From NCBI GenBank assembly GCA_963710745.1, contig CAVQBP010000016.1, forward strand, positions 225,917-289,916: DNA of 64,000 nucleotides, given 5' to 3'. The DNA is from CAVQBP01 sp963710745 (GTDB taxonomy: Bacteria; Bacteroidota; Ignavibacteria; Ignavibacteriales; Ignavibacteriaceae). The position numbers and the translations under genes were made by a program. Below the pieces are notes generated by a model, which was not told the DNA's origin, searched no databases, and worked only from the letters and a program-made list of their open reading frames with translations. The stretch's first letter is position 1; each line of letters opens with the position of its first letter. Of the stretch, positions 54,472-63,345 are shown in pieces.

Positions 54472-56097
54472 ATGGATTTTTTCAATAGTTTAGTTATTCC
54501 CCAATCTGCTGATCATATAAAGCTTCTGCATTATATGTTAATACTTATACTTTTTCTTTTTATTCCCTTTATAAGCATCATATTCGGCGGAACCATCTTG
54601 TCGCTTTTCTACAGGAGAAGAGGATACAAAAATAATAATGGTCTTTGTTTAAGGTTCTCAAAAGATATTGCCGAATTATCAACGGTTAATAAGAGTCTGG
54701 GAATAATCCTGGGGATAGTCCCGATGTTTACAGCAATACTCATTTTTGTTCAGCTTTTACATGCAGCAGATACTTCAGTTTCCTCTTACCTTTCATGGTC
54801 ATTTATATTATCAGCTATCGGTATAATTCTTATTTATGCCTACCGTTATTCTCTTTCATTTAATACGATTTTTGAGTCTCTTAAGGAATTTGCTCCGAAA
54901 AATGAAGAGGTTTATGATGAATTCAGGAAATTCAGGAAGGGAAGTATTGATGTAAGCAATAAAACAGGGCTGTTTGGAATAGTTCTGTTATTTACCGGGC
55001 TCTGGTTTTTTACTGCCGGAGTTACATTTGCTACTTACCCGAATGATTGGGTAAATACCACTTTTATCGGCAATCTTTTTTCGTGGAAAGTCCTGGTAAG
55101 ATTTATTTCATTTATAATAGGCTCCTTCGGTATAACCGGCGGTTTATTGTTTTTCAGGTTCTTCTTCTGGGAAGGCGGAAGAAAACATATTGAAGACAAT
55201 TACAAAGAATTTGTCAGGAAGACTGCATTGAAAGTCACTTTCGCATCCATGATATTGCTCCCCGTATTTCTGCTGCTTGATGTAATCATGCTTCCGGGCA
55301 TTGCTGTCTCATTCGGAGTTTTCAATTATTCACTCGCTGCAATACTTCTTATATTCCTGGTGCTCCACCTGCTCTATTCAATGGTTAAGTATTCAAATAC
55401 CAGGTTCAGCGGTTCGATATTTTTTGTTATACTTCTTATAGTTTTATCTTCAACTGTTAAAGACGAACTGGCAATGAGCAATGCTACTCAGATCCAGTCT
55501 CTCAGATTAGCCGATAAATTTGAAACATACATGAACGGATTAAAAGGGGTCTCTACTACGGCGGTAGCGGTAAGAACCGGTGAGCAAATATACCAGACTG
55601 TTTGTTCGGCATGTCATAGTTTCGACAAAGTAGTTGTGGGTCCTGCTTACAATGATGTTTTACCGCAGTTTGAAGGAAAGAAAGACGCTCTTGTTGCATT
55701 CATCAGGAATCCCGTTAAAGTACTTCCGAATTTCCCTCCGATGCCGAACCCTGGTTTGAGCCTTGCTGAAGCAAAGAATATTGCAGACTATGAAATGATA
55801 ACTCATATGAAAGACGTTTTTGCGCAAAGAAAAGCTGAAGCGGGGAATGACGGTGAAAAGCTCTTCAGCAGGATTTGCGCTGCTTGCCATGCGTATGATC
55901 ATGATGTAGTCGGACCTGCATTTAATGATGTATTGTCTAAGTATGTCGGTAAGGAGAATGATCTTATCAGTTTTGTAAGTAACCCTAAAAAAGTGCTGCC
56001 CGGTTATCCGGAGATGCCCAATCCCGGTTTAAGTCCTGAGCAGGCTAAAGCTGTTTCGACCTATGTACTGGAAGAGTACAAGGAGAAGAAGCAGTAG
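54472..56097 (+). CDS. Polytopic membrane protein with two C-terminal cytochrome c domains
   Basis: 541 residues. About eight membrane helices in the first 345 residues (for example IFVQLLHAADTSVSSYLSWS and FTGLWFFTAGVTFATYPNDW), of unknown fold. The last 190 residues hold two cytochrome c domains in tandem, CSACHSFDKVVVGPAYNDVL at about 378 and CAACHAYDHDVVGPAFNDVL at about 469, each followed by a PMPNPGL or EMPNPGL axial Met loop. They are close duplicates. It may pass electrons to the oxidase or act in a quinol-linked step; the position behind ctaB favours respiration. Confidence 0.85.
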   Translation: MDFFNSLVIPQSADHIKLLHYMLILILFLFIPFISIIFGGTILSLFYRRRGYKNNNGLCLRFSKDIAELSTVNKSLGIILGIVPMFTAILIFVQLLHAADTSVSSYLSWSFILSAIGIILIYAYRYSLSFNTIFESLKEFAPKNEEVYDEFRKFRKGSIDVSNKTGLFGIVLLFTGLWFFTAGVTFATYPNDWVNTTFIGNLFSWKVLVRFISFIIGSFGITGGLLFFRFFFWEGGRKHIEDNYKEFVRKTALKVTFASMILLPVFLLLDVIMLPGIAVSFGVFNYSLAAILLIFLVLHLLYSMVKYSNTRFSGSIFFVILLIVLSSTVKDELAMSNATQIQSLRLADKFETYMNGLKGVSTTAVAVRTGEQIYQTVCSACHSFDKVVVGPAYNDVLPQFEGKKDALVAFIRNPVKVLPNFPPMPNPGLSLAEAKNIADYEMITHMKDVFAQRKAEAGNDGEKLFSRICAACHAYDHDVVGPAFNDVLSKYVGKENDLISFVSNPKKVLPGYPEMPNPGLSPEQAKAVSTYVLEEYKEKKQ

Positions 56098-56186
56098 GGC
56101 TGGAGAGCAGAAGTCAGAATGCAAGACACTTCAGTTTACGTACCAACGAAGCCCGTAACGGGTTGTCCAAAAAGTAAGAAAGTGTC

Positions 56187-56266
56187 TTTTCGAGGGAGTC
56201 TTCGACCGAGAAATCTTTTCAAAACGTAAGATTTCTCCCTTCGGTCGAAATGACAAACGTACTTTT
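56187..56266. repeat. Compact hairpin of the TGTCATTTCGA family
   Basis: CGACCGAGAAATCTT and AAGATTTCTCCCTTCGGTCG pair into a stem around about 12 bases, with a TGTCTTTTCGA / TCGAAATGACA outer pair. It is the shortest complete member seen in the window. Confidence 0.7.
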
Positions 56267-56368
56267 TAGACAGCCCCTATGGTGCACCAGCTGAACCAGC
56301 TATTATAAGATATTGAGCTCGCATCCTGTCTGTGCCGGATAATATGACAAGACAACCCGGCGCACTGG

Positions 56369-56545
56369 CTGTCATGAACCATTTCATGACAGAATGTACT
56401 CATCTTACCACTGCGTTAATACTCAATCCACCGGCTGCCGCAGCGCTCAATGCACCTCCCTTTTTCCAAAAGGGAGGAACGAGGAGGGATTAAAATATTA
56501 TTGCTAAATACTTCAACTTTATCTTCCTGTAATTTACCCTCATCC
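56369..56545. repeat. 177-bp composite repeat, copy 1
   Basis: Starts with hairpin CTGTCATGAA - CCAT - TTCATGACAG, then GTACTCATCTTACCACTGCG, an AGGGAGGAACGAGG stretch and ends near TACCCTCATCC. A near-identical copy is at 60787-60963. The hairpin core recalls that of the MITE-like elements. Confidence 0.75.
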
Positions 56546-56870
56546 TTCCGTTCAGATACAAATTGTCATTTCGAGCGAACATCAAAAAGAATAACAAATT
56601 GGTGAGCGAGAAATCTTACGTTACAATGTCCGGCTCTAACCTCATATTCCGGCTTACTACCCTCATCCTTCCGTTCCTAAAAACCTTCAAGGTTGGCGAA
56701 AGTGATTGAAGCTACGTCATCCCTTGAAGGTTAAAATAAGAAGTTAACCCCATCCTTTCGTTCAGAAACAAATTGTCATTTCGAGCGAACATCAAAAAGA
56801 ATAACAAATTGGTGAGCGAGAAATCTTACGTTACAATGTCCGGCTCTAACCTCATATTCCGGCTTACTAC
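56535..56870. repeat. Two copies of the 126-bp TCATCC/TGTCATTTCGAGCG repeat
   Basis: Copies at 56535-56660 and 56745-56870: CCTCATCCTTCCGTTCAGA, TTGTCATTTCGAGCGAACAT, GGTGAGCGAGAAATCTTACG, CCGGCTCTAACCTCATATTC. The two are nearly identical, and three more lie at 60372-60731. Between them is a CCTTCAAGGTTGG / CCTTGAAGG hairpin. Confidence 0.75.
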
Positions 56871-57090
56871 CCTCATCCTTCCGTTCCTTCTCCTTCCCGA
56901 TAAACCGGGAAAGGTATTAAGGGAGAAGGACGCAAGTACCCTTCATTTTCAGTAAAACTATTTACTAAATATTCTTTCAGAAAAATAAACAGATAAGACT
57001 TAAAATAATTGGTTGTTATAAATATTTATGTTTGTTAATTACTCTAATAAGCGTAAAGTCCCCTCCTGGGAGGGGCGAGGGGTGGGTTAT
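56869..57090. repeat. Long dispersed repeat, copy D
   Basis: Matches copies A-C: CCTTCTCCTTCCCGATAAAC hairpin, AGTAAAACTATTTACTAAA, AATAAGCGTAAAGTCCCCTC and the CCCCTCCTGGGAGGGG palindrome. It is fused directly to the preceding 126-bp repeat. Confidence 0.75.
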
Positions 57091-57570
57091 TACTTATCCC
57101 AAAAAAGGTCAAGAGTAAGTTTGAGGCTGCCTCTCTCTATTGCTATATAGTGAACAAATGTTCATCAGTACAATTACCGGCGATATAGGTATTTATACCG
57201 ATTTATTTTATCGTACTTTTTATTATATATAAAAACAAAAATATGATATCTTAATTACAGAAGAAGATATTTGCACATATTAAAATAATTTTGTAAATAC
57301 TACAGTTGTCTATTAAAATTATCTTAAAGACGGGGGTAAATATCTTCAAATCCAGCAAATCCATATTTTAAGTTCTAATTCTAATGTTATTTCTTTAAAG
57401 TTGTAATTAAAATGACCCCCGTTAATATTCAACTTTTTTAATCCTGATTATAAAAATAAATTCCTGAAATAAAGTTGATTAAAGAATTCTACTTCCGGGC
57501 AATAAATTGTTTTATCAGTGTGAATTACCCTCCTGATTCTCACAAAATTGAAATCGTTACAGGTTATCGC

Positions 57571-57592
57571 AAAAGTATAATACTATACTTTT
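57571..57592. promoter_or_regulatory. Perfect inverted repeat upstream of the kinase gene
   Basis: AAAAGTATA - ATAC - TATACTTTT, about 270 bases before the kinase start. Possible operator or hairpin; no known regulator site is recognised. Confidence 0.35.
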
Positions 57593-57859
57593 ATCGTTTT
57601 GGAATATTATTTGTTTGTATTATGGCAAAAACGTAATGGCTGATTGTATGCGATGCAGCCTTATACCTGCCAATAACATTTATTTCAGGCAGGTAAGGTT
57701 TTTATTGAAAGTTCTTCTAATCTTATTTAATAAATAGTAAATGCTATAACTTATTAAAATATAGATCAGTATATCAACAATAATAATTCTTTAAGAATCA
57801 TTGAAAGGAATAACGAGTTAGTTCTTATATCCGGTCTAACAAATAGAGATGTAAATAAA

Positions 57860-58921
57860 ATGAATCATAATTTCCTTAATTATCAGGTGGAGGACTTTCA
57901 AACTTTAATTGAACAAAGCCCTATATCAATAATTATTACAGATATTAATGGAAATATATTATATGTTAATCCCAAATTTGTTGAATTAACCGGTTATAGT
58001 GAAGAAGAAGTTTTAGGTAAGAATCCCAGGCTCTTAAAATCAGGGGAGATGAGCCTGGAGGAATATAAAGTATTATGGGATACAATTCTTTCGGGTAAGG
58101 TCTGGAAAGGTGAATTCTTAAATAAAAAGAAGAACGGCGAATTCTATAACGAATTTGCTGTTATTTTACCAATAATTAATAATGATGGAAAAATAACTAA
58201 ATTACTGGGGCTGAAAGAAGATATTACTGCACTCAGGAAAACTGAACATGAGTACTTTGAAGCTGAAAAATTTGCTTCACTCGGGAAAATGGCTTCTTAC
58301 ATAACACACGAAATTAAAACCCCGTTAACATCCATTAAAGCTAATATTGATATGCTTCTGCGTAAAAATGATTTACCGGAATATGCTAATAAATGTTTGG
58401 GGATTGTTCAGAGTGAATTAACCCGGCTGTCCGGGCTGTTATCAAATATACGGGAGTCTACCAGGCTGGAAGAATTTAATCTCTCCGAAATATACCTGCC
58501 GGATTTATTTAATTCGATACATGAAATTATTTCACCGCAGCTTGAATTAAAAGATATTAAGTTTATTAGCAACATACCCGGTTATAAAGTTGTTGGTGAT
58601 ATAAATAAGCTCAAATCTTTATTCATGCTGCTGATAGAAAATTCTATATCTGCTATTTGCCGGGATGGGCAAATTGAGATATACAGCACTTCAGTTAATG
58701 GCAATTGTTCTCTATTTTTAAAAGATAATGGCTGCGGAATTGAAACTGTAGATAATATTTTTAAACCGTTTTTTACTACCAAAAAAGATGGTTCGGGATT
58801 GGGACTTACTATCGCGCAAAACATAATTGAAAAACATAAAGGCGATTTAAAATTAGTCTCTTCAAAACCCGGTGAGACTATCTTTGAAGTCATTCTGAAT
58901 AAGGTGCACACCGTTGAATAA
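57860..58921 (+). CDS. Cytoplasmic PAS sensor histidine kinase
   Basis: 353 residues, no membrane helix. PAS domain at about 10-125 (IIITDINGNILYVNPKFVEL, then a PAC segment). HisKA at about 140-205 with the phospho-His in SYITHEIKTPLTSIK (about 149). HATPase with N box ENSISAI, G1 KDNGCGI, and G2 KKDGSGLGLTIAQNI. The stop overlaps the TTG start of the regulator gene by 8 bases. An NtrB-like kinase that would phosphorylate the adjacent regulator. Confidence 0.92.
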   Translation: MNHNFLNYQVEDFQTLIEQSPISIIITDINGNILYVNPKFVELTGYSEEEVLGKNPRLLKSGEMSLEEYKVLWDTILSGKVWKGEFLNKKKNGEFYNEFAVILPIINNDGKITKLLGLKEDITALRKTEHEYFEAEKFASLGKMASYITHEIKTPLTSIKANIDMLLRKNDLPEYANKCLGIVQSELTRLSGLLSNIRESTRLEEFNLSEIYLPDLFNSIHEIISPQLELKDIKFISNIPGYKVVGDINKLKSLFMLLIENSISAICRDGQIEIYSTSVNGNCSLFLKDNGCGIETVDNIFKPFFTTKKDGSGLGLTIAQNIIEKHKGDLKLVSSKPGETIFEVILNKVHTVE

Positions 58922-60251
58922 AATTTTAATTATAGATGACGATAAATCGATAAGGGATACCCTCTCTCTCTTTTTATCCGAATTCGATTATAAAATATTA
59001 TCAGCGGGGAGCGGGGAAGAAGGTCTGGCAGTTCTCGACAAAGAACGTCCCGAATTAATTCTATGCGATCTTAAGCTGCCAAGATTAAGCGGTCTCGATT
59101 TTCTTAAAAAATTAAATGAATATGATTCCCGCATTCCGGTAATAATAATGACTGCATACGGCGACAGCCGCACCACGATAAAAGCAATCCAGCTTGGCGC
59201 TTATGATTATATTGAAAAGCCGCTCGATGTTGACCGTCTGAATGTATTAATTAAAAGAGCGCTTGAAGAAAGAAGAATAAGCGAACACCTTGAAATTACA
59301 ATTTCCAAAGACAGCGATGAATACAGAATTGAAAACAGTCTGATCAGCAAGACTCCTGTTATGAAGGAAGTGCTGAAGAAGATAGGGAAGGTATCTTCTA
59401 ACAGGGTAAGCGTTTTAATCCACGGTGAAAGCGGAACCGGGAAAGAACTGATAACTAAAGTTATCCATTACACCGGAATAACCCGCCATTCTCCTTTCAT
59501 TGCAGTAAACTGTACGGCATTAAGTGAATCGCTGCTTGAAAGCGAACTTTTCGGACATGAAAAAGGTTCCTTTACCGGGGCAATCAGGGATAAGAAAGGG
59601 AAGTTCGAACTGGCAGGCGAAGGGACTATTTTCCTTGATGAAATATCTGAAATATCTCCGAATCTGCAGGTAAAGCTGCTTAGAGTTTTACAGGAAAAAG
59701 AATTCGAAAGGGTCGGTGGAGAGAATACAATCCCTATGCAGGCAAGAATAGTTGCGGCAACCAACAGGAACCTGGGTGACCTTGTCAGGCTGGGGAAATT
59801 CCGCGATGATCTTTTTTACAGGCTGAAAGTCTTTACAATTGAAGTCCCTCCCTTAAGGGATAGGAGGAATGACATACCGGCGCTCGTTATTCATCTGCTT
59901 AAGAAGATCAATAATGAGCTCCATAAAAATGTAAGAAAAATACCAATTGATGTTATGGAAATGCTGCAGAGTTATGATTGGATCGGTAATGTAAGGGAAC
60001 TTGAAAATATCCTTTACCAGGCGGTAGTTTTATCAACCGATGATGTTCTGCAGAAAGAAAATATATTGCTCAGAAAAATTATCCCGTTCGATACAGCCAT
60101 GGACGGTGATTTAAGTCTTTCCGAAATGGAAAAGATGCATATTGAGCATATACTGAAAAAAGTTAACTTCAACAAAACAAAAGCCTGCAGCATACTTAAA
60201 ATCTCAAAACCAACCCTTGACAGCAAGATCAGGAAGTATAACATTACATAG
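58914..60251 (+). CDS. NtrC-family sigma-54 response regulator
   Basis: 445 residues from a TTG start (58914) read as MNKILIIDDDKS. Receiver domain with phospho-Asp at about 52 in LILCDLKLP and Lys in YIEKPLDVD. AAA+ domain with Walker A GESGTGKELITKVIH, GSFTGA, and Walker B TIFLDEISEIS. The C-terminal Fis-type helix-turn-helix reads KACSILKISKPTLDSKIRKY. Unlike the PAS activator at 12631, this one has a receiver. Targets unknown; the ACIII/cox block upstream and CheW downstream are the nearest genes. Confidence 0.93.
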   Translation: MNKILIIDDDKSIRDTLSLFLSEFDYKILSAGSGEEGLAVLDKERPELILCDLKLPRLSGLDFLKKLNEYDSRIPVIIMTAYGDSRTTIKAIQLGAYDYIEKPLDVDRLNVLIKRALEERRISEHLEITISKDSDEYRIENSLISKTPVMKEVLKKIGKVSSNRVSVLIHGESGTGKELITKVIHYTGITRHSPFIAVNCTALSESLLESELFGHEKGSFTGAIRDKKGKFELAGEGTIFLDEISEISPNLQVKLLRVLQEKEFERVGGENTIPMQARIVAATNRNLGDLVRLGKFRDDLFYRLKVFTIEVPPLRDRRNDIPALVIHLLKKINNELHKNVRKIPIDVMEMLQSYDWIGNVRELENILYQAVVLSTDDVLQKENILLRKIIPFDTAMDGDLSLSEMEKMHIEHILKKVNFNKTKACSILKISKPTLDSKIRKYNIT

Positions 60252-60371
60252 TACTTAGTATTGAGATATGAGTATTGAGACTACTTTGTGTCATTTCGAA
60301 TCCCGATTCACTGGACACTCGATGCTTGATTCTTGATAGTTTAAAAACAGCTCCTCATTGTCCAGCCTGTT

Positions 60372-60731
60372 AACCTCATCCTTTCGTTCAGATACAAATT
60401 GTCATTTCGAGCGAACATCAAATAGAATAACAAATTGGTGAGCGGGAAATCTTACGTTACAATGTCCGGCTCTAACCTCATATTCCGGCTTACTACCCCC
60501 ATCCTTTCGTTCAGATACAAATTGTCATTTCGAGCGAACATCAAATAGAATAACAAATTGGTGAGCGGGAAATCTTACGTTGCAATGTCCGGCTTTAACC
60601 TCATATTCCGGCTTACTACCCTCATCCTTTCGTTCAGATACAAATTGTCATTTCGAGCGAACATCAAATAGAATAACAAATTGGTGAGCGGGAAATCTTA
60701 CGTTACAATGTCCGGCTCTAACCTCATATTT
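60372..60731. repeat. 124-bp repeat, three tandem copies
   Basis: Starts at 60372, 60496 and 60620; the last copy is short. Each has CATCCTTTCGTTCAGATACA, TTGTCATTTCGAGCGAACAT, GTGAGCGGGAAATCTTACGT and CCTCATATTCCGGCTTACTA. The copies differ at only a few positions. Same family as 56535-56870. Confidence 0.8.
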
Positions 60732-60786
60732 CAGAACGTTAACCTCTTTTTGTCAGAAGCTGAGCAAAAGCAATCCCGCCGTCCTT

Positions 60787-60963
60787 CTGTCATGAACCAT
60801 TTCATGACAGAAGGTACTCATCTTACCACTGCGTTAATGCTCAATCCACCGGCTGCCGCAGCGCTCAAAGCACCTCCCTTTTTCCAAAAGGGAGGAACGA
60901 GGAGGGATTAAAATATTATTGCTAAACACTTCTACTTTATCTTCCTGTAAGTTACCCTCATCC
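60787..60963. repeat. 177-bp composite repeat, copy 2
   Basis: Near-identical to 56369-56545, including the CTGTCATGAA - CCAT - TTCATGACAG hairpin and the AGGGAGGAACGAGGAGGG stretch. The pair frames the kinase-regulator genes at a distance of about 4.4 kb in the same orientation. Confidence 0.75.
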
Positions 60964-61360
60964 ATTCGTTACTCCCGCTCAGTTCCGGAGAACTGAGCCA
61001 CGCGGTACCGTGCAGGTATAGGTTAAGAAGTTAAAAAATATTGAGAGTTTTTAATATATCGTATTTATTTGGTATTGAGATCAAATTCTTTTAAATACTC
61101 ATTCTTCTTTTCTTCTGCTCTTCCAATCTTCCATTTCTCCAAATCCCATTCAACCATTCACACATACACTATCACAATCCTGATTTTAATTTAATTCAAA
61201 TTAAAGTGTCCAATTAACACTTATATGTTAAAATTATTTTAATACCCGTTAAAAAAACTTTAACCTGCATTGTGATGGACATACCTCATTCTCAAAATAT
61301 TTCCAGAAAATGTGATGGCATTCAAATTGTTTTTTGCGTGGCCTTACATGAGGGCAATAA

Positions 61361-61816
61361 ATGAGTATTCCTGCATCTTTTATTGAATCTTTAAACGGGA
61401 TTCTGATATTTGAAGTTGATAGGAAAGAATTCTGCATCAACAATAAGTTTGTATCGGAGATATTAAGTCCTGCTGATATCTCTCTGAGTTCAGACACCAG
61501 GGAAATCCTGGTTTTTGAATACAGCGATATGTTATTAAAGATAATTGATTCGGAAAATGCTATCCACGACGAGGATAAAAAAATCAACGCTTTAAGCCGC
61601 ATACTGATCTTTGAAGTAAACGGAAACAAATTCGGTTTACTGGTGGATAATGTAAAAGAGATTGTTGCAGAGGACCGGAATTTCGTGGAGAAATTCATGG
61701 CTGAAGTTACTTCCGATGAAAAAGACAGGTATGTCTCCGCATTATTAAAGTTAGATGGCAGGAACATAAAATTCCTCGATATTGAAAAGATTTGCAGGGA
61801 AAGGGTAGGTGTGTGA
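61361..61816 (+). CDS. CheW-like domain protein
   Basis: 151 residues, the length of a stand-alone CheW. GILIFEVDRKEFCINNKFVS corresponds to the first CheW strand set, and RILIFEVNGNKFGLLVDNVK followed by EIV to the second; the end has NIKFLDIEKICRE. CheW proteins couple chemoreceptors to the CheA kinase. No che genes are in the window. The ATG is preceded by GAGGGCAATAA. The N-terminal half is divergent, so receptor binding may differ from typical CheW. Confidence 0.8.
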   Translation: MSIPASFIESLNGILIFEVDRKEFCINNKFVSEILSPADISLSSDTREILVFEYSDMLLKIIDSENAIHDEDKKINALSRILIFEVNGNKFGLLVDNVKEIVAEDRNFVEKFMAEVTSDEKDRYVSALLKLDGRNIKFLDIEKICRERVGV

Positions 61817-61825
61817 GGCGGATTT

Positions 61826-61960
61826 ATGAGCAGGATAATCAGGTTTAAGTTCATGAGCAAGACTTTCCGGCGGTATGAATGGAAGCCGGATCCGGGTTCT
61901 CAACCGGAGGCAGATCCGCATATGGCGGAAAGTTCAAGAGTAGATAGAAATAGAATTTAA
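61826..61960 (+). CDS. Possible 44-residue basic protein
   Basis: Begins 9 bases after the CheW-like gene: MSRIIRFKFMSKTFRRYEWK with a Pro/Glu-rich end. No family. No clear ribosome-binding site (GGCGGATTT). May be the remnant of a longer gene cut by the repeat expansion that follows. Weakly supported. Confidence 0.25.
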   Translation: MSRIIRFKFMSKTFRRYEWKPDPGSQPEADPHMAESSRVDRNRI

Positions 61961-63054
61961 TTAATAAGCATGTAATAAAATTACTGCTTTAGGAGGGCGG
62001 CCCGCTTAATATTCATGGCGGAGTCATTTTTGGATCGGGGCCACTTGCAAAATGTATGCTATGCGTCAACATAGTTACCCCGCAATTCAAAAATCAAATG
62101 TTATCAATGCGTGGATTTATGCAGTTCGGAATACTTGAACTGTCTAATAATCCTGTGCTCTGATTTGATGTGCATACACAGAAACGATACAAAAATTAAA
62201 ATGAACAGAATAATAGTGTGACTCACGTGGCGAAGCTGTGCCCGGGATACAATTGTCACTCATGGTCACTATTTGTCATTCATAGTCATTTTTCGTTAAG
62301 CAATACATTGTCATTCCGAGGTAATCCCAGTTTGTTATGCGAAATATAAATTACCGAGAAATCTTAATCGCTAACGTCCTTGTCATTTCGAATCCCGACT
62401 CATTCTGCACTACATGCTGAAGCCGGGATGAGAAATCTTAAACACAGCTGCGTAAGATTTCTCCTTCAACTGCAGCGAAATTTACAATGAGAGTTGAAGT
62501 CGAAATGACACGACCGAACACATTGTCATTCCGAGGTAATTCCAGTTTGTTATGCGAAATATAAATTACCGAGAAATCTTAATCGCTAACGTCCTTGTCA
62601 TTTCGAATCCCGACCCATTCTGCACTACATGCTGAAGCCGGGATGAGAAATCTTAAACACAGCTGCGCAAGATTTCTCCTTCAACTGCAGCGAAATTTAC
62701 AATGAGAGTTGAAGTCGAAATGACACGACCGAACACATTGTCATTCCGAGGTAATTCCAGTTTGTTATGCGAAATATAAATTACCGAGAAATCTTAATCG
62801 CTAACGTCCTTGTCATTTCGAATCCCGACCCATTCTGCACTACATGCTGAAGCCGGGATGAGAAATCTTAAACACAGCTGCGTAAGATTTCTCCTTCAAC
62901 TGCAGCGAAATTTACAATGAGAGTTGAAGTCGAAATGACACGACCGAACACATTGTCATTCCGAGGTAATCCCAGTTTGTTATGCGAAATATAAATTACC
63001 GAGAAATCTTAATCGCTGAATCAAATATCTGCAATTAATAAAAAACTTTATCCG
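61961..63054. other. Repeat array upstream of the GIY-YIG gene
   Basis: 61961-62305 has short out-of-frame coding-like stretches (for example TPQFKNQMLSMRGFMQFGI at about 62073) that I cannot assign. 62306-63017 is a tandem array listed separately. 63018-63054 is a short leader before the GIY-YIG start. Confidence 0.45.
62306..63017. repeat. Tandem array of a 215-bp palindromic unit, 3.3 copies
   Basis: Unit starts at 62306, 62521, 62736 and 62951 (the last cut at 63017), an exact period of 215 bp. Each unit has CATTGTCATTCCGAGGTAAT, CGAGAAATCTTAATCGC, then a full palindrome from TTGTCATTTCGAATCCCGAC to GTCGAAATGACACGACCGA with inner arms GAGAAATCTTAA and AAGATTTCTCC. The copies differ at about three positions only, so the amplification is recent. 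It ends 38 bases before the GIY-YIG gene. Confidence 0.9.
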
Positions 63055-63345
63055 GTGGAGCATAAATACTTTGTTTATATTCTAACCAACTGGAATAACA
63101 AAGTCATTTACGTAGGAGTTACAAATAACTTAATCAGAAGGACTTACGAACACAAAAATAAACTGCTGGAAGGTTTTACAAAGAAATATAATTTAGACAA
63201 ACTCGTTTACTATGAAGAATATTCTGATATAAGACTTGCAATAAGCCGTGAAAAAGAATTGAAAAAATGGAGAAGAGAGAAGAAAAATAAATTAGTTGAA
63301 AGTATGAATAAAAAGTGGAAGGATTTGAGCAAAGATTTTATGTGA
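63055..63345 (+). CDS. Small GIY-YIG nuclease family protein
   Basis: 96 residues, GTG start at 63055 (EHKYFVYILTNWNNKVIYVG, then VTNNLIRRTYEHKNK). The GIY-YIG core is clear: YVYIL-type strand, IYVGVT, the catalytic Arg in NNLIRR, and the Glu in SREKELKKW, as in UPF0213/UvrC-N-like small proteins. The gene is flanked on both sides by TGTCATTTCGA palindromes (62306-63017 and 63356 on). No homing partner or intron is seen. The metal-dependent nuclease fold might act on these palindromes (speculation). Confidence 0.88.
   Translation: MEHKYFVYILTNWNNKVIYVGVTNNLIRRTYEHKNKLLEGFTKKYNLDKLVYYEEYSDIRLAISREKELKKWRREKKNKLVESMNKKWKDLSKDFM

Larger units (their letters stand above)
56098..57859. other. Repeat-rich intergenic region
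   Basis: 1.76 kb with no gene. 56187-57090 is almost wholly made of repeat elements listed below. 57091-57859 is AT-rich and should hold the promoter of the kinase gene; it includes TGAACAAATGTTCA at about 57150 and the dyad AAAAGTATA - ATAC - TATACTTTT at 57571-57592. Confidence 0.5.
60252..61360. other. Repeat-rich intergenic region
   Basis: 1.1 kb with no gene. 60372-60731 and 60787-60963 are repeats. 61021-61360 is plain AT-rich DNA before the CheW-like gene. No reading frame is supported. Confidence 0.5.

Noticed and set aside
60372..60731. Regularly spaced repeats that could suggest a CRISPR array (also 62306-63017)
   Set aside because: The repeated units are 124 and 215 bp and almost identical throughout, with no unique 25-40 bp spacers and no cas genes nearby. 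They are tandem duplications of intergenic elements.
61249..61860. 203-residue minus-strand frame opposite the CheW-like gene
   Set aside because: It is Ser/Phe/Ile-rich low-complexity sequence with no recognisable domain and covers the better-supported CheW-like frame on the plus strand.
62020..62160. Fragment TPQFKNQMLSMRGFMQFGI as part of a phage-type or DNA-binding gene
   Set aside because: It is short, has no start or ribosome-binding site, and I could not match it to a family with confidence.
62396..62410. TTCGAATCCCGA, resembling the T-arm of a tRNA
   Set aside because: It is part of the TGTCATTTCGAATCC palindrome family and recurs in each repeat unit. No acceptor stem, anticodon arm or CCA-compatible 3' end surrounds it.
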